The position numbers and the translations under genes were made by a program. A stretch of 64,000 nt of DNA from Cadophora sp. MPI-SDFR-AT-0126. Taxonomy: Eukaryota > Ascomycota > Leotiomycetes > Helotiales > Ploettnerulaceae. The notes under the pieces are model-generated. The model was not told where the DNA came from and searched no databases. It saw only the letters and a list, made by a program, of their open reading frames with translations. The DNA lies in assembly GCA_020747065.1 (NCBI GenBank), contig JAGMVK010000022.1, forward strand, positions 372,001 through 436,000, given 5' to 3'. Shown here piece after piece: positions 45,134 through 56,326 of the stretch. Numbering within the stretch: the first letter of the stretch is position 1; the number at the start of each line of letters is the position of its first letter.

Positions 45134-47901
45134 ATGAATCATCTCAGCTTACAGTCGCTGGTTGCGTTGGCTGCCCTGTCTGTTGTGGTGGAAGCAGGCG
45201 ATAACAAGCGGGCATTTGACGTCTTTGACTTTGTGGACCCTTTAATTGGGACCATCAATGGAGGTAAATCCTAGGTTTTCTTGAGCAATAAAAAGGTTGT
45301 CTGACAAATTAAGGCCATGTGTTTCCTGGCGCAACTTTACCTTTTGGTAAGTCTGCTCCACGGAGGCTTAGAAAATACTGATGGCAAAGGGATGGCCAAG
45401 GCAGTTGCAGATGTCAACAACCCAGACGAGAAACAGGGAGGATTTGCATCCGATGGCTCGGATATTACAGGCTTCTCTCACATGCACGACTCGGGCACTG
45501 GAGGAGTAAGCGTTCCCTCCATGCACAATGATTCTGTTGCTCATTGCCAATTCGAGTCCCCTTCTCTAGGAAATTTCCCAATCTTCCCTCAAACGGGATG
45601 CCCCGAAGACATCATCAACAACTGCTTTTTCACCAAAGACGAACGAGCGTCGCAGAGGATCAACGGAACTGTTGTAGCTAAGCCGGGATATTTCGCTGTC
45701 AGCTTGAACACCTCAATTCATGCCGAAATGACAGTCACAAATCACACCGCTCTCTACCGATTCAACTTCCCATCTAGATCATCAAATCCCACATACCAAA
45801 ACCAGACAATGCTTCCGTACAGCCCTCTTATTCTAGTAGATTTGACGGATCTCCCAGATTCGATAACTAATGGAGTGGTTCAGGTGAACGAGACAACCGG
45901 TAGACTCACAGGCAGCGGGACATTCAGCCCTTCGTTTGGCATCGGGAATTACAACCTCTCATTCTGTGCAGACTTCTCAGGCGCACAACTCAGAGATACT
46001 GGAGTGTGGATCAACAATCGCGCAGGTTCTCAGCCAAAGGCCGTGAAGCGGGTTGCAGACGGCGTCAACTCTCCTCCCCTGCCCGCAGGTGCTTGGACAC
46101 AGTTCCACCCTCCACCAAACGACCAGATCCTCGCTCGAGTCGGAGTATCGTTCATCAGCGTTAAGAAAGCCTGCCATAACGCGGAAACAGAGATCCCGGA
46201 TTTTGGATTCGACGAGGTCAGAAGTACAGCGGAAGCAGCCTGGCGCGAGAAATTGTCGGTGATTGAAGTGGATGCCACGGGTGTCAGCGAAGATTTGCAG
46301 ACTGTATTTTGGTCTGGGACGTATAGATCGATGATCTCACCACAGGACTACACAGGAGAAAACCCACTTTGGAAAAGTACGGAGCCTTATTATGACTCGT
46401 ATTATTGTATCTGGGATTCTTTCCGGAGCATCCATCCTCTGCTCACTCTGCTGGATCCGCACAGCCAGACATTGATGGTCAGGAGTTTGATTGACATTTA
46501 TCGACATGAAGGTAGCCTCTCTTACTCAAGCTTGACAGTGATAAGAGTGACTGATATGTTTCAGGGAAACTCCCGGACTGTAGAATGTCATTGTGCAAAG
46601 GTTTCACGCAAGGAGGATCGAATGCAGACGTCGTACTAGCCGATTCCTACCTGAAGAATATCACGGATGGCGTAGACTGGAAGACAGGCTACGAAGCAGT
46701 AGTTTCAGATGCTGAAGGCAAGTCTAAAGTAATCCATTCGTGTATTCTTGCTTAACGCCTTTTACAGATGAACCTGAGAATTGGGCTGTCGAGGGCCGTG
46801 GCGGTCTAACTTCCTGGAAAACTCTTGGCTACATACCGACTGATGACTTTGACCCCTACGGAGTCGGACTTTTCACTCGCTCCATATCCCGTACGGTGGA
46901 ATATGCCTATAATGATTTCTGTATCGCAGAAATTGCCCAAGGCCTTGGCAACATCGCAGATGCGGAGAAGTACATTGCTCGCTCGAATAATTGTAAGTGT
47001 TGGGAAGCCTAACCGGTCCATGTTCCAATTAATATTGCGCCAGTACTAGAGTTTACTGTCTGTCAAAGCTGACTTGCTCCTCTTCTTGTTAGGGAAAAAC
47101 ATGTACAAACCGGATCAAACCTCGTTGGTCTCCAACACAACCGGCTTTCCAAACAAAACTGTTGACAGCGGATTCGTTGGCTTCCTCCAACCACGATACC
47201 TGAATGGCACTTTCGGATTCCAGGACCCCTCGTTATGCTCTCCTCTCTACAATTTCACATCATGCTACCTCAATCCTGATGGACACGAAACATACGAGGG
47301 AAGCTCCTGGATGTACACCTTTTTCGTCCCACAAGACATGGCGACTCTTATCACAACTCTCGGCGGTCCAGGCGAATTTTCTAGGCGTCTATCCTATCTT
47401 CACACCTCAGGCCTCCTTTACATTGGTGACGAGCAAGCTTTCCTACCAGTATTCCAATTCCACTATGCCGGCCGCCCAGGATTATCAGCCTACTTCTCAC
47501 ATTTCTACATACCATCTCAATTCAACGATACCCTGTCTGGCATTGCCGGGAACGACGATTCTGGTGCGATGGGTTCTTTCACGACACTTTCTATGATTGG
47601 TCTCTGGCCTGTTCCGGGACAAGATGTCTACCTTATTACACCACCATATTTCCCTTCTGTCCGTGTGACGAATAAACAGAGTGGGAAGACGGCTACGATT
47701 AAGAATGTCAATTTTGATGCGGGGTACGAGAATATCTACGTTCAGAGTGCGACTCTTAATGGGGAGTCATATACGAAGAACTGGGTAACACATAGCTTTT
47801 GGCTGGATGGCGGTGTTCTGGAGCTTACTCTGGGAAAGAATGAAAGTGCTTGGGGGACGAGGGAGGAAGACTTACCACCAAGCTCATCGACGAGTGGGTA
47901 A
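45134..47901 (+). CDS. Secreted GH92 alpha-1,2-mannosidase
   Basis: Six exons: 45134-45263, 45314-45346, 45390-46511, 46565-46717, 46768-46992 and 47093-47901 (823 residues). A signal peptide starts the protein. Family motifs are DFVDPLIGTINGGHVFPGATLPFG spread over the first three exons, GFSHMHDSGTGG, the mid-protein YYCIWDSFRSIHPL, and GNDDSGAMGSFTTL near residue 710. These include the acidic and calcium-site residues expected in GH92. The enzyme is calcium-dependent and removes alpha-1,2-linked mannose. Intron 4 (46718-46767) has a GC donor (GCAAGT), a rare accepted splice type; GT alternatives nearby do not keep frame. Exon 2 is only 33 nt. Many N-glycan sequons fit secretion. Confidence 0.93.
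46718..46767 (+). other. GC-AG intron in the mannosidase gene
   Basis: The donor is GCAAGT and the acceptor TTACAG. It splices the codon for Asp and gives the expected DAE|DEPENW junction. GC-AG introns make up a small share of fungal introns. Confidence 0.7.
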
Positions 47902-48021
47902 ACTGCCCGTTTTGAGAAAGGGCTTTTGATTATCCTATACTTTAAATATGGTCTGAGATACCAAAGACGGACTTCAATAAAGCAATTGCTTTTGTCGGAT
48001 TGGAATTTCGTCCACTGAATT

Positions 48022-48047
48022 CCCCCCCCCCCCCCCCCCCCCCCCCC
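48022..48047. repeat. Poly-C tract 1 (26 C)
   Basis: An uninterrupted run of 26 cytosines, ~120 bases after the mannosidase stop. Length may be inexact because homopolymers are hard to sequence. Confidence 0.85.
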
Positions 48048-48821
48048 GGCTTGACTGACTGTCGCAGTCTTTTTGCGAACCTTTCCAACTCAACATCTCA
48101 AGCACCTTGATGTCATGCTATGTTTTGGGTCATACTTAAGTTTTTGAGACGTTCAATGGCCGCTGAATCAAGTCTCTACCTGGCTTCCATCAATGTCGGT
48201 GTCTTAATCTTTCCCCCAACACCCCTCAACTAAGCAAGCATACTGCCCCCAACTCGAAGAAGAAGAAGGCACATGATCTATGTTTTGCCTTACATGAGGC
48301 AGATGTATCGATCTTAGCTGTTGTTCCCCATCGAAAACTGGGTACACTAATGTGAGTGTTCCTAAACATCCACCCAATAATGGGCCGGCGCGAGCCGATT
48401 CGCGCCGTTTAGCCCCGCGGATCCTCAACACACAACACCAGAAACTATACAATAGGTTACGCCAAGGTTACAATACAGACGCAAGCCACTTGGCTCTGAC
48501 AGCTGGCAATTGGCGGAGCCATCTCAGTGCCGTTGTTGCCGGACAAGCTGTGGCTGACCACTTATGAGCCGCTCGATAATTCAGCTTGTCTTGGCAAGAA
48601 GAATATCGAAGCACTTCCCCACAGAGTGGTAGATGCTCATTTGTGGCGTTACAGGATGAAGGGTCTTGTGTGTATATCCACAAGCATTCAGATGCCCTGT
48701 CCAGCTGAATAGATGGGAGGGGCTGTGTCTCTGTAACGGGTACGATTGAAGTGTTCCGAATAGTGGTGGAACGGCGTGAATCATGACCTTCCATTCGCTC
48801 TTTCCTGGTATGATTGTATTA

Positions 48822-48845
48822 CCCCCCCCCCCCCCCCCCCCCCCC
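48822..48845. repeat. Poly-C tract 2 (24 C)
   Basis: Twenty-four cytosines, then A and four more. It lies ~230 bases upstream of the CVNH start, ~775 bases from the first run. Confidence 0.85.
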
Positions 48846-48952
48846 ACCCCACAAGCTTGAAGCTTGCTGCCAAATGGGGCAGAACTTCTTGAGTGATTAA
48901 GCTGGTGAAAGGCACATATGAAAAAGGTAAAGACGTAATTGAGAAAGAGCAG

Positions 48953-48960
48953 TATTTAAG
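48953..48960 (+). promoter_or_regulatory. TATA-like box
   Basis: TATTTAAG lies ~120 bases upstream of the CVNH ATG, with a CA-rich leader after it as in highly expressed fungal genes. Confidence 0.45.
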
Positions 48961-49078
48961 GAGCTCCTCCTAGCTTCCAGACTCGACTTTCCGACAACCA
49001 AAAACACAACACTTTTTCAAACGAACTTCTACTTCCAAACCATCACACTCAAAGATCATCAACTCCAATAACCACAAG

Positions 49079-49582
49079 ATGTCTTTCCACATCTCTGCCC
49101 AAGACGTCCGTGTCGAGGATAACCATATCCTGAAGGCCAACATCCCCAACGGGGAAGGCGAGCTTGTTGAGGCCGAGTTGGACCTCAACACATGCATTGG
49201 TAACCACGATGGTACGTTCCACCATACACTTCTAACACTTCAAGTATCACTGTCAAATAAACAACACTGACATCTTCACAGGTAGCTTCGCCTGGGAAGG
49301 TCAAGGTAACATCTCAACCCCACCTCTTATACCTCACAAGCTCTGATACGGTGATCTCGTAGGCTATGCCGACTCTGGTGAGAACTTCAGCTTCGGACTC
49401 GAGGGTGACGACGGTGTTCCCGTTCTCCGTGGCGAGCTTCGCAACATCGAGGGTGAGGGTATCCCCTGCGATATCAACATCTCCGAACGCATCTCCAACC
49501 AGAACGGCCAGCTTGTCTTCGGTATGTTTTCGTTCTTTGCATGGCTCTGATGAACTCTACTGACATGTAATTGTCAGAATAA
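49079..49582 (+). CDS. Cyanovirin-N homology (CVNH) lectin
   Basis: Four exons: 49079-49211, 49282-49305, 49363-49521 and 49578-49582 (106 residues). It starts MSFHISAQDVRVEDN, has AELDLNTCIGNHDGSFAWEG and GDDGVPVLRGELRN, and ends INISERISNQNGQLVFE, all typical of the ~105-residue CVNH family. The last exon has only five bases: two complete the final Glu codon, then the stop. Exon 2 is 24 nt. CVNH proteins are two-repeat beta folds, and many bind high-mannose glycans. No signal peptide is seen, so it is probably cytosolic or released by an unusual route. It lies 1.2 kb after the GH92 mannosidase on the same strand. Confidence 0.9.
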
Positions 49583-50353
49583 GGACCAGTGAAAGGGGCG
49601 TATCGTCATGGAGAGATGACTGTGTGGAATGCTCAATGCGCTGGCGAAGGGTATATCATATGCTGCGTTGAGGTTCAAGGATCCAATATAAATGCGTTGA
49701 GCTCCTCACTTTTTCATCCCCATTGTTCTCGCTGTGATCACCTGTATCAACACGTGAAAACGTCGCTCCAATACCGTATGGCAAAAGTGGTGCTAATCGG
49801 CGACTCCATGGTCAACCGTTGACTTATTCTGATTGAAGAAAGAGTCTCGTTCTGAGCCAGAATATGCACTGTTGAAGTGGTAAGTCTCGCTTTCAATTGA
49901 CATCGGCCTGATCTTTGGAGCTGGAACAAACCTCTTGCAGAACCCAAGACTTCTCTTCATACCCAACGAGTACCAACCAAATGGGTATCCCAAAGCACAA
50001 ACTCTTCCCCTTTAAGAGTCAGCCAAGAGAAAACAAGCGAGGCAACCAGAAGACAACGCTGCCTTGTAAATACGAAGCATCAACCTTCATCGCGGACTGA
50101 CGATCCCAACAGGTTTGATACTAATGTAACATTTCGAGATATCGCTCGCGTTAGGAAGCGAGTAAAGAATGGGGAAAGACGAGCTTCAAAGGAGAACGAA
50201 AGTGACAACATAGAAAGAATCAGGGTATCACATGAGTAAGCGGTATAGTGATATGGGTTTTATTTTATTCTTTCTTTATCGTTATCCTTCTTTATGCCCC
50301 CCTTATTCTCTTGAAATTGCTCATATCTGTATTAGATAAGCTCCACAGCACCC
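49583..50353. other. Convergent spacer, no supported gene
   Basis: The shared 3' region of the CVNH gene and the - strand transporter. No other feature was found. Confidence 0.5.
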
Positions 50354-52304
50354 TCAATGAGCAAATCTGAAATCCAATCGTCTCGACCCAGTCAACGTCG
50401 TGTTCCGCTTATAGTCCCTCTGTTCCTCCGCACTCATCGCATTCCACACACGATCCCTCTGCTTATTCCTATACACATAGTACACCTTCGTGAACAAGAA
50501 AATCGCAATGCTCAAGAAGTTGATGATCAGCAAGTTCCTGTTTCCGCGGTGGTACAGCGGCTTGTCGTCTTGTCGGTAGATGAAGTTGGAACAGATGTTA
50601 CCGAGCTGCACGGCCATGTTGTAGAAGGCTGCTGAGACGGAGCGCGTGCCGACGTTGTTCGAGTTCTTGGATGTCCAGCCGACTAGGATGGCGTGGCAGT
50701 ATGGGTAGGAGAGGAGGACGGTGACGAGCGCGTAGGTTCCCCAGGCTTCTTTTAGTGCGCCGGGCCAGAATCGGAGAGCGATTATGCATGGGAGTGTCCA
50801 GAGTGGTTGGAGCATGGCGACGAGCGTGCGTTCGTTTGTGCGCTCCGAGAGTTGTGTGATCAGGAGGAGAGTGATGATGTGGAACACTGAGTATGGGATT
50901 GTGAGAAGATTGGTGTTGAAGGTGGAGAAGCCGAGTGATCTCAGCGTCAAGGTGATGTATGTGTTTGTCGGTGCTTGAGGGATATATGCGACGAGTCCAA
51001 TGGCATACAAGGGCCAGAGATCGTAGTCGCGAGCCGCATTCCAGAGTCTTCGAGGGGTGATGGCTTGACGGTTGTGCATGTCTCCTTTGGATGGGTCGTC
51101 GCGGAGGATACGATTGACAACGATCTTGACTTCGCGGTCCGTAAACCACCCCTTTGGACGGTACCATGCTTTAGTCTGGACTGCGGAAGCAGGCATCATG
51201 AAGAATGAAGAGAGTCCGACAAGGAGAGTGATTGCTCCTTCAATGAGGAAAAGCCATCTCCAACCAGCCCAGCCAGCCACACCACGCATATGCAGCAAAG
51301 CAAAGGCCAAGAGGGAGGTGATAATCGTGGTCGTGGAGAGAGTCGTCCAGAAGAAACTGTGAAGGTAATTGTCAGAGCTCGGATTCGTCACAGACGGAGT
51401 AGATCATACCTAAGACGAGTCGGCAATTCTCTTGAGGTATAGAAATACGACAGCCAGAGCACAATGTCAGGAATAAATCCTCCCTAATCTGGTCAGTGCC
51501 TGCCTGCTTTCTCGATAACGGCGTCAATCCAAGACACATACCTCCAGAAGACCTAACATACTACGTGTAGCATAAAAACTCCTCTTCCCAGATAGTGCAC
51601 TTTGAGACATGGCAACGATGGACCAAAGGGTGATCTGCATTGGGATCCATCTATCTGGACCAAGCTTCTTCGAGACCAACTGTGACGGCAATTCCGCGAG
51701 CAGAAAGGAGAACAGGAAGATAACATTTCCGAAATTATAGTCTGTTGATAAGTTAGATAATCTAGAAACGATTGACTAATGTGGGAAGCATGCTTACCAT
51801 TGGTGGTCAGATTCAAATCGTTAAGTAGATTATCCGAAACAGCTTGAACAAGATTCCCTCGATCGACCTGTAGACCAAAGAACATGACGCACTATTCCAA
51901 TATCAGCTTCTGACTTGGCACACAGACAAGCTTTGAGGCTTTCTTACCGCCCAGAGACAAACCCTCCAGTCCAAACGGCGAACAAGCTTCCGTTCCTCCT
52001 CTTCCGTCCACGTGAACGTTGGATCGAATTCAGCTCGACACTCATACTGCGACTTCTCGTAAACAGTCGCCCAGTGTTCAGCTACATCTGGATCCAGAAA
52101 TGGGTTCTTCTTGAGTTCGTCGCCATTTTCGTCGGAGTTGGTTGATGCAGAGCCAGAGCCAATGTAAGTGTCATCTTTCGTTGGGGGAATGGGATCGGAG
52201 AACGCAGTGGCTTCGTCGTAATGGACACTCTCTGCTTGTGTGCGAGAATGGCTGGTGTGGCTTGGTTTGGTCTCGGCGGCGGCTGGTCCCTTCATGTCCG
52301 ACAT
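50354..52304 (-). CDS. MFS anion:cation symporter (Dal5/allantoate permease type)
   Basis: Five exons on the minus strand: 52304-51948, 51891-51798, 51741-51542, 51483-51410 and 51356-50354 (575 residues). A ~110-residue hydrophilic N-terminus leads into FTWTEEEERKLVRRLDWRVCLWA, the standard start of this fungal family. Next come QVDRGNLVQAVSDN (TM1-2 loop), SQLVSKKLGPDRWIPMQI and GGFIPDIVLWLSYFYT. The N-terminal acidic arm is longer than average. Members import small anions such as allantoate, vitamins or nicotinate; the substrate here is unknown. Confidence 0.9.
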
Positions 52305-53883
52305 CTTTGTTTGACTTGATTTGACTGGATGGTCAAGAGAATCCAAGAGACTGCCCAGAAAACTTCGCAGGACGCAAGGCTTTATGTACTCCTCTTGGAG
52401 GTCTGAACAAGCATGCACTTATGTCGTGATTTTTCTCAACTACAAGTGGGTGCCCTTGGCGGCGGGAGCGAGTACCCAAGTCTGGTATGTTCATGCAAGT
52501 ATATTTGCCCGTCTGTACCCACAGATTGGGAAGTTCTTCCTGATCTGCATATATCGGTGGTGCGGGATTCCCGGTGTCTTGATTGGTGTGGAGCGTACCT
52601 ACCATCCAACAACATCCTAGTCTCGTATCTATACTCCAAAGTCTGTTCCCTCTGATGGTAGGTAAAAAGATGTACTCGCATTTACCAGTCTCCCGGTAGC
52701 CATCCTTCGTGATAGGATCCTCCCTGCCAGTACTTGCCAGAGCAACCCAGATCTCATAAAACTCAAAAAAACTCGTCCCAGGGTTCGCCACCAAAGACAG
52801 AGTTTGGAATCTCGGTGCATCAAGCTCCAACCAGCTACATATTCGCAATAGCATGCATCAAGATCGTGATTTTCTTATCAGCTCCAGCTCGGGTTGACAA
52901 ACGGCTCTCCCAGGATTGGCTTCAAGTTCAAGAACGATTCCCTGGATTGGTGCCCGTAGACCAATAATAGCCCATTATACCTTCAGATCCGGCTCCATTA
53001 TGAGGCAATCCGGAGAAGTCGTTGCGCCATGTGCTGGCCCCACCCACTACTCAGTATGGATGAAAATGTAATTGATACATCTTATCGGTCCAGAGGAGTG
53101 CTCCGCGATAAGAATGAATTTGCGATTCCAGTTCGGTGGATTCCCGGCCAATATGCATAGTTTAGCTTGCGAAAAGGAATGTTGTCATTGCCCCTCGTCA
53201 ATACGTGCTTGCTAACCGAAAGTGGTACGTTGCTCCTTTTTGAACACAATCCGAAGAGTCGCCGTTGAAAACAAATTTGACAGAGGCAGATTTTGAATAG
53301 AACATAATGCCGATGAGATATCCGAATGATAATCTGTTATAAACGGGAGAAGACGCGAGACCTGGAAGTTGGAAGAGGAAACCACGCCTCGCAGCCATCA
53401 CGTGTCATTTAGAATGAGAAGGAGCCGAGCAAGTGATGGGCCGATCGTTGCAATTAATGCGAACAACAAAGAAGTGTGCGAGGATGTGAAAGGCTGTTTG
53501 AGATTCGTGTCCGGGGTGAAGAACGAATGACTGAAGAATCGCCTTGGTTGAAGACTGTCGAGGAGTAAAACTGATGTAGGAGATTCTGATATATGAGATT
53601 TCAGATCACTCCATGAGTCAATCGGCGAGCAGTAAGCCGGATAAAAGTCCACCCCTTTCGATCTATCTTCCTTACCGAGTTGATACCATGTCTAGAGAGT
53701 ATTCGATGCTCAACCGTGTACCAGGCATATCGTGTGTACAACAAAGTCGGCTGGCAAAAGGGGGAAAGCCGAGGATGCTGGTCTGGTGAAAAGTGACGGT
53801 TCAAGATCCTCAGAGAAGAGGTGCTAATTCCTGTGGAAAACAATTCAATGGCGCATCATCTTCCAGCGTCATGTGAACTCGCA
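52305..53883. other. Intergenic region with one unclear minus-strand frame
   Basis: A 173-codon minus-strand frame (52333-52854) contains FFEFYEIWVALASTGREDPI and looks partly protein-like, but it has no family match, no upstream exon and overlaps the transporter promoter. Nothing else is supported. Confidence 0.35.
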
Positions 53884-54366
53884 TTATTTGGGCTCCGCTT
53901 CAACACCATTCGGGGGCCTGTCATCAGCTTCAAACGTGACACCCAACTCCTTCAGAATCTCCCTTGCCGCATCCGCAGTCTCCCACTCCTTCTCATCTGG
54001 CGTTGGAAACTTAGCCATTCTCACAAGTTCCTCCTTCAACAGCATTTTGTGCTCCCTATCCATCTCTGCCACAAGAGAAGTCAGACAATTGTGCTTCCAC
54101 TCCCCATCATCCTTCTCGCCAGCTTCATCTCGCAGGATCTTGCGGGCTGGCTCAACTACAATTGAGGAATGTTTGCGTAGGAGTTCTACGATTGGCCAGG
54201 ATATGGGCCAGTTCGCGTCTTGGATCCATCCTAGGAGATCCGGGATAAGTGGTTCAAGGGTATACGCGTCAAGGTGAGCGATGTGCTCAATGGCTTCGGT
54301 GTCCATCTTGGATTTAGGGAGGAGGGCCCCTTGGGAAGGCGAGAGAGTTTTGTCCTGTGAAGACAT
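53884..54366 (-). CDS. DUF5071 domain protein
   Basis: A single frame of 160 residues without introns. The core IPDLLGWIQDANWPISWPIVELLRKH, positioned after a short N-terminus, and the WKHNCLTSL stretch match the DUF5071 family of small helical proteins found in bacteria and fungi. Function is unknown. The C-terminal 60 residues are charged. No neighbour gives a hint. Confidence 0.8.
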   Translation of the reverse strand: MSSQDKTLSPSQGALLPKSKMDTEAIEHIAHLDAYTLEPLIPDLLGWIQDANWPISWPIVELLRKHSSIVVEPARKILRDEAGEKDDGEWKHNCLTSLVAEMDREHKMLLKEELVRMAKFPTPDEKEWETADAAREILKELGVTFEADDRPPNGVEAEPK

Positions 54367-54872
54367 TATTGTTATACGGAAGAAAGATTATGAGAATGTC
54401 AAAAACGGATTGACGGATTGTTTTTGGCGGATTATTTTGAGGGCGAAGATAGGTTTCGGTTGAGCGCCTCGAGACATGCATGCACCCGACACGCTAACTT
54501 TCAGGGACTACGCTACGGTACCTAATTCTCAGGCATTTTCTCTGACCTGAACCTATCCTCAAACTGGAAACTACTTCATCATTTCAACGTCTCCCCAATT
54601 GCTCACCTCAAATGAGTTCATCTACATTGTATCTTATTTGTTCTATCACTTTTGACCATATTCATACAATGCAGTCCATTGACGATTCCTCTCGTCGGAT
54701 CTGAGCTAGTTGCTGTTTACCGCCAACTTACACAAATTCTCCATGCTGGACATTTTTGTTATTATACAGTACAGGACAGTGCCTCATACAATATTCCCAG
54801 GGACTCCGCAGTCCCAATATACCCGAGTGGGGTATTTCTGGCTATGATCGACTTCTATCTGATTCCAGCTAT
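54367..54872. other. Intergenic spacer, no supported gene
   Basis: The upstream region of the DUF5071 gene and the 3' flank of the glycosyltransferase gene. Nothing else is seen. Confidence 0.5.
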
Positions 54873-56326
54873 TCACGGCGGGCAAAACATATCCGAGCTC
54901 AAAGAGGTCTTTCCATCCTCGAAGGGGAACTTGATCTTTCCACATCTCGAGTGCTTCGCAACCCAAGCCGCTATCCGTTTCTTATTCCAAGTACTTTGCC
55001 ACGTCGTTTCATCATCTTCAGGCTCGTGCTTCTCACCAAATGTTATTTTCGTCGTCCCCAGGTGGCACTCTTCGCCGTCGAAGAGCGATTGCAAACAATG
55101 CCTATCCTTCTCACATGCTCGAGCACAATCCGCTGCGGATATGATGTCTGGCACAGTCATACCATCGGACATGTTGTCCCAGTTTTCAAGACTGTCTGGG
55201 ATCATGTCCCAGACTAGGTCTGCGAAAAGCTCCGAATACAAGATTGGCGCCTGCAATGTCTTTTAGTCGGTGCGAAAGCAGAGTTCGGTTTGAAACTTAC
55301 GCTTTTATCACGCCTCCTATCCTCGAAGCTTCGCAGTTGTTGCGCCTCAACAGCTGAAATGTGATGTAGAGTGACGATCGGCTGGCACCAGTTGTCGGAT
55401 TCAAATCGAATCGTTGAAGGAGACTCTCCATTTATACTCGGCCACGCATTCATTACAGGCATACCGATTTCCAGGAATGCTTCGGCCAGAATAGCATCAC
55501 CGCAGCAATTTCCAGCGACTCGGGGATCCCATCGAGCCGCAGTACCGTTGTTTGCGACCACCAAGTCCTCCGTTGCAGCTCTTGATAGCAAAATCCCACT
55601 TCCACCATGAGCAAACTGCAACTCCTTCAGGCAAGCCATGGATCCCAGGAACAACTTCTTTGAAGGGTCGAGCTTCCGGATCCAGGCCATGAAGCTAGGC
55701 CACAAAACATAGGTGTCTGCATCAATGTGGATATACCAGTCTGCTTGAGGTCTGGCATTCCAGCTCTTCTCGACGATGTGGATATTCTTGTACTTGTCAA
55801 GAGACCACGCGGCAAGTTTGTCCTCCTCATATGGGTGCTTCATGTCTTTGAGCAAGCTGACAACCTGTACAGGATCCTGCAACTCTTGTTGCTTGCGATA
55901 GATGTCGAAGTCCAGATTTCCGTCCTTCACGCTGGGCGCGATTTCATCAAGCGCATCGTTCAACTGATGGTCCCCAACTTTCTGAGCCATATCAGAATAC
56001 CACAATACATTCTCCAACGGAACACATCGCAGTGTTGTTTCCAGCTGGACAGGAATCTTCTCAGCAGCCTCAGTAGCTCCAGTTTTGACAGTGACCACCA
56101 AGCGATGTCCAAAATCCATCAGACTTCCGCAGCCATCATCATCCTCATCAATAGCTCCCTGGTTCGATTCTACTTGCAAAGATTCCGTGACATTTTCCCA
56201 GCGCGAAAAAGCGGATTCAGAAAATGCCACACGGAGTTGGATGGCCGCAAGATATGTGATCGCGATCGCAATCACCAAGCGAAAAGCCACCGAGCGACCA
56301 GACGGCCGCGTCGCAATCCTCAACAT
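54873..56326 (-). CDS. Type II membrane glycosyltransferase with apple/PAN-like tail
   Basis: Two exons, 56326-55301 and 55259-54873 (470 residues). ATG 56326 starts just before a signal anchor (VAFRLVIAIAITYLAAIQ). The catalytic part resembles fringe-like, GT31-type transferases: VVTVKTGATEAAEKIPVQL begins the Rossmann part, DWYIHIDADTYVLWPS has the DxD metal site, and HGGSGILLSRAA is the typical glycine loop. It would sit in the Golgi and transfer a sugar from a nucleotide sugar. After the 41-nt intron, the second exon holds a cysteine-bearing stretch (ISAADCARACEKDRHCLQSL) that resembles an apple/PAN fold. PAN modules bind proteins or carbohydrates; here it may select the acceptor. The intron is the shortest in the window. 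Confidence 0.8.

Larger units (their letters stand above)
47902..49078. other. Spacer with two poly-C runs
   Basis: No protein gene. Poly-C tracts lie at 48022-48047 and 48822-48845. The segment from ~48880 is the promoter of the CVNH gene. Confidence 0.6.

Noticed and set aside
48022..48845. Poly-C tracts as ends of an inserted element
   Set aside because: No target-site duplication, terminal repeat or coding content between them was found, so they are reported only as repeats.
50598..51167. 189-codon frame in another phase inside the Dal5-like transporter
   Set aside because: It is Arg/His/Pro-rich and exactly overlaps strongly supported membrane-protein coding sequence on the same strand.
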